64,000 bases of DNA from Cytobacillus massiliigabonensis (GTDB taxonomy: Bacteria > Bacillota > Bacilli > Bacillales > Cytobacillaceae). Made by a program: the position numbers and the translations under genes. Below are positions 63,339 through 64,000 of the stretch, in pieces (the stretch's first letter is position 1; the number at the start of each line of letters is the position of its first letter). The notes under the pieces are model-generated. The model worked only from the letters and a program-made list of their open reading frames with translations. It did not search any database and was not told the DNA's origin. Location of the stretch: NCBI RefSeq assembly GCF_900199725.1, contig NZ_LT904904.1:1703932-1767931 (forward strand), in the 5' to 3' direction.

Positions 63339-64000
63339 TTATACTTGAAAAATCTTTTCAATTTCTTTTATGTTTTGCGTACTCTCCAGTCCAATTAGGA
63401 GTTTCAGTCTAGCTTTTTGTCCATTTAAACCATTAGAAAAAATAACCCCTAGATCCTTTAAATGTTTTCCGCCGCCTTCGTATCCATACACATCTTGAGC
63501 AATCCCGTTAAAACAGCGGGATACAATAACAATAGGGATATTCTTTTCAATCAGTGCTACAATTCCAGCAACAGTAGCTGGCGGTAAATTCCCCTGACCA
63601 AGTGCTTCAATAACAACGCCATGATATTCTAAATCTCTTATCGCATATAAAAGAGTGGAATCCATTCCAGCATGGGCTTTTATTAATGCGACTTTCTTTG
63701 ATACACCGATTATTGGATAGTATTCATTAATTGTAGGAAGGTGGTGGAATAGAACACCTCTCTTTGTGACAATTCCAATAGGTCCATATTGAGGACTTTG
63801 GAACGTTGAAACATTACTTGTATGGGTTTTTGTCACATTTTCTGCTGTATGAATTTCATCATTTAGGACAACTAGAACCCCTTTATTCGTTGCTTCTTCA
63901 CAGGAAGCAACTCGAATAGATGAAATTAAATTGTATAGCCCATCTGCTCCAATTTCATTGCTTGAGCGCATGGCACCTGTTACAACAATTGGCATAAATG
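63339..64000 (-). CDS. ansA: L-asparaginase, type I (C-terminal part, cut by window edge)
   Basis: The frame stays open to the right edge, so the gene starts beyond the window; the Met at 63995 is internal. About 220 residues are visible. They begin at PIVVTGAMRSSNEIGADG, with the second catalytic region (Thr-Gly-Ala-Met) of asparaginases, and include VLVVLNDEIHTAENVTKTHT, where the Asp and Lys lie, and a C-terminal domain with EALGQGNLPP and VSRCFNG. It would hydrolyse asparagine to aspartate. Order after ypdA matches B. subtilis ansA. The N-terminal nucleophile Thr is outside the window. Confidence 0.9.
   Translation of the reverse strand, partial: FMPIVVTGAMRSSNEIGADGLYNLISSIRVASCEEATNKGVLVVLNDEIHTAENVTKTHTSNVSTFQSPQYGPIGIVTKRGVLFHHLPTINEYYPIIGVSKKVALIKAHAGMDSTLLYAIRDLEYHGVVIEALGQGNLPPATVAGIVALIEKNIPIVIVSRCFNGIAQDVYGYEGGGKHLKDLGVIFSNGLNGQKARLKLLIGLESTQNIKEIEKIFQV

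Overview
The window is a chromosomal segment of an endospore-forming, low-GC Gram-positive of the family Bacillaceae. Gene content and order follow the Bacillus subtilis block yqjP-yqjQ-yqzH-yqjW-yqjX ... yqkB-yqkD ... yqkE-yqkF-mciZ-nudF ... spoIIM-fur-yqzK-xerD-deoB-punA ... dacF-spoIIAA-AB-sigF-spoVA-lysA ... ribT-ypuF-scpAB ... dacB-spmAB-rluB-resABCDE-sigX-rsiX-serA-ribU-fer-ypbB-recS-ypbDEFGH-gudB-ypdA-ansA. The lineage is not B. subtilis itself: ppiB, the rib biosynthesis genes and three spoVA genes are absent from their usual places, and several cassettes are added. The genus cannot be fixed from this sequence alone (Cytobacillus, Mesobacillus, Niallia-like relatives are all possible).

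Layout. 1-6.4 kb: SDR enzyme, SOS-controlled Y-family polymerase with two LexA boxes, Fe-S related small proteins, and an inserted ECF sigma/anti-sigma/lipoprotein cassette. 6.4-13.5 kb: a membrane-anchored hydrolase, a 52-bp tandem array, and an inserted ketone-body/HMG-CoA catabolic module (HMG-CoA lyase divergent from thiolase and CoA-transferase A/B, with a cre site between). 13.5-18.5 kb: mciZ (46 codons), nudF, EndoQ-type nuclease, spoIIM, fur, yqzK, xerD. 18.5-22.5 kb: nucleoside salvage operon deoB-punA-pdp. 22.5-29.7 kb: dacF, the spoIIA operon with a near-perfect sigma-H promoter, and a reduced spoVA locus (AA, AB, AEa, AF only). 29.7-38.4 kb: lysA, ribT, ypuF, a YjcZ-type peptide, condensin scpAB, superoxide dismutase, and dacB-spmA-spmB. 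38.4-47.7 kb: rluB, the resABCDE cytochrome c maturation and redox-sensing cluster, and sigX-rsiX with a textbook sigma-X promoter. 47.7-64 kb: PHP phosphatase, serA, FMN-riboswitch-controlled ribU, ferredoxin, the ypbB-recS-ypbDEF group, cotJABC, CBS protein, ypbG, mecA paralogue, gudB, ypdA, and a truncated ansA.

How the genes work together: the sporulation genes span the programme from the first forespore sigma factor (sigF) and its regulators, through engulfment (spoIIM), Z-ring inhibition (mciZ), cortex building (dacB, dacF, spmAB) and coat (cotJ) to DPA transport and germination (spoVA). The metabolic genes are salvage, redox or respiratory functions.

The most unusual non-coding content is repetitive. 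Two arrays of a TTGCAAA-type unit recur every 20-21 bp (two helical turns) at 13.5 and 26.1 kb. A 52-bp array lies at 7.4 kb. At least ten copies of modular 120-165 bp intergenic repeats share the same ends, and their hairpin cores show compensatory base changes between copies. No tRNA, rRNA, CRISPR, prophage or transposase gene was seen.
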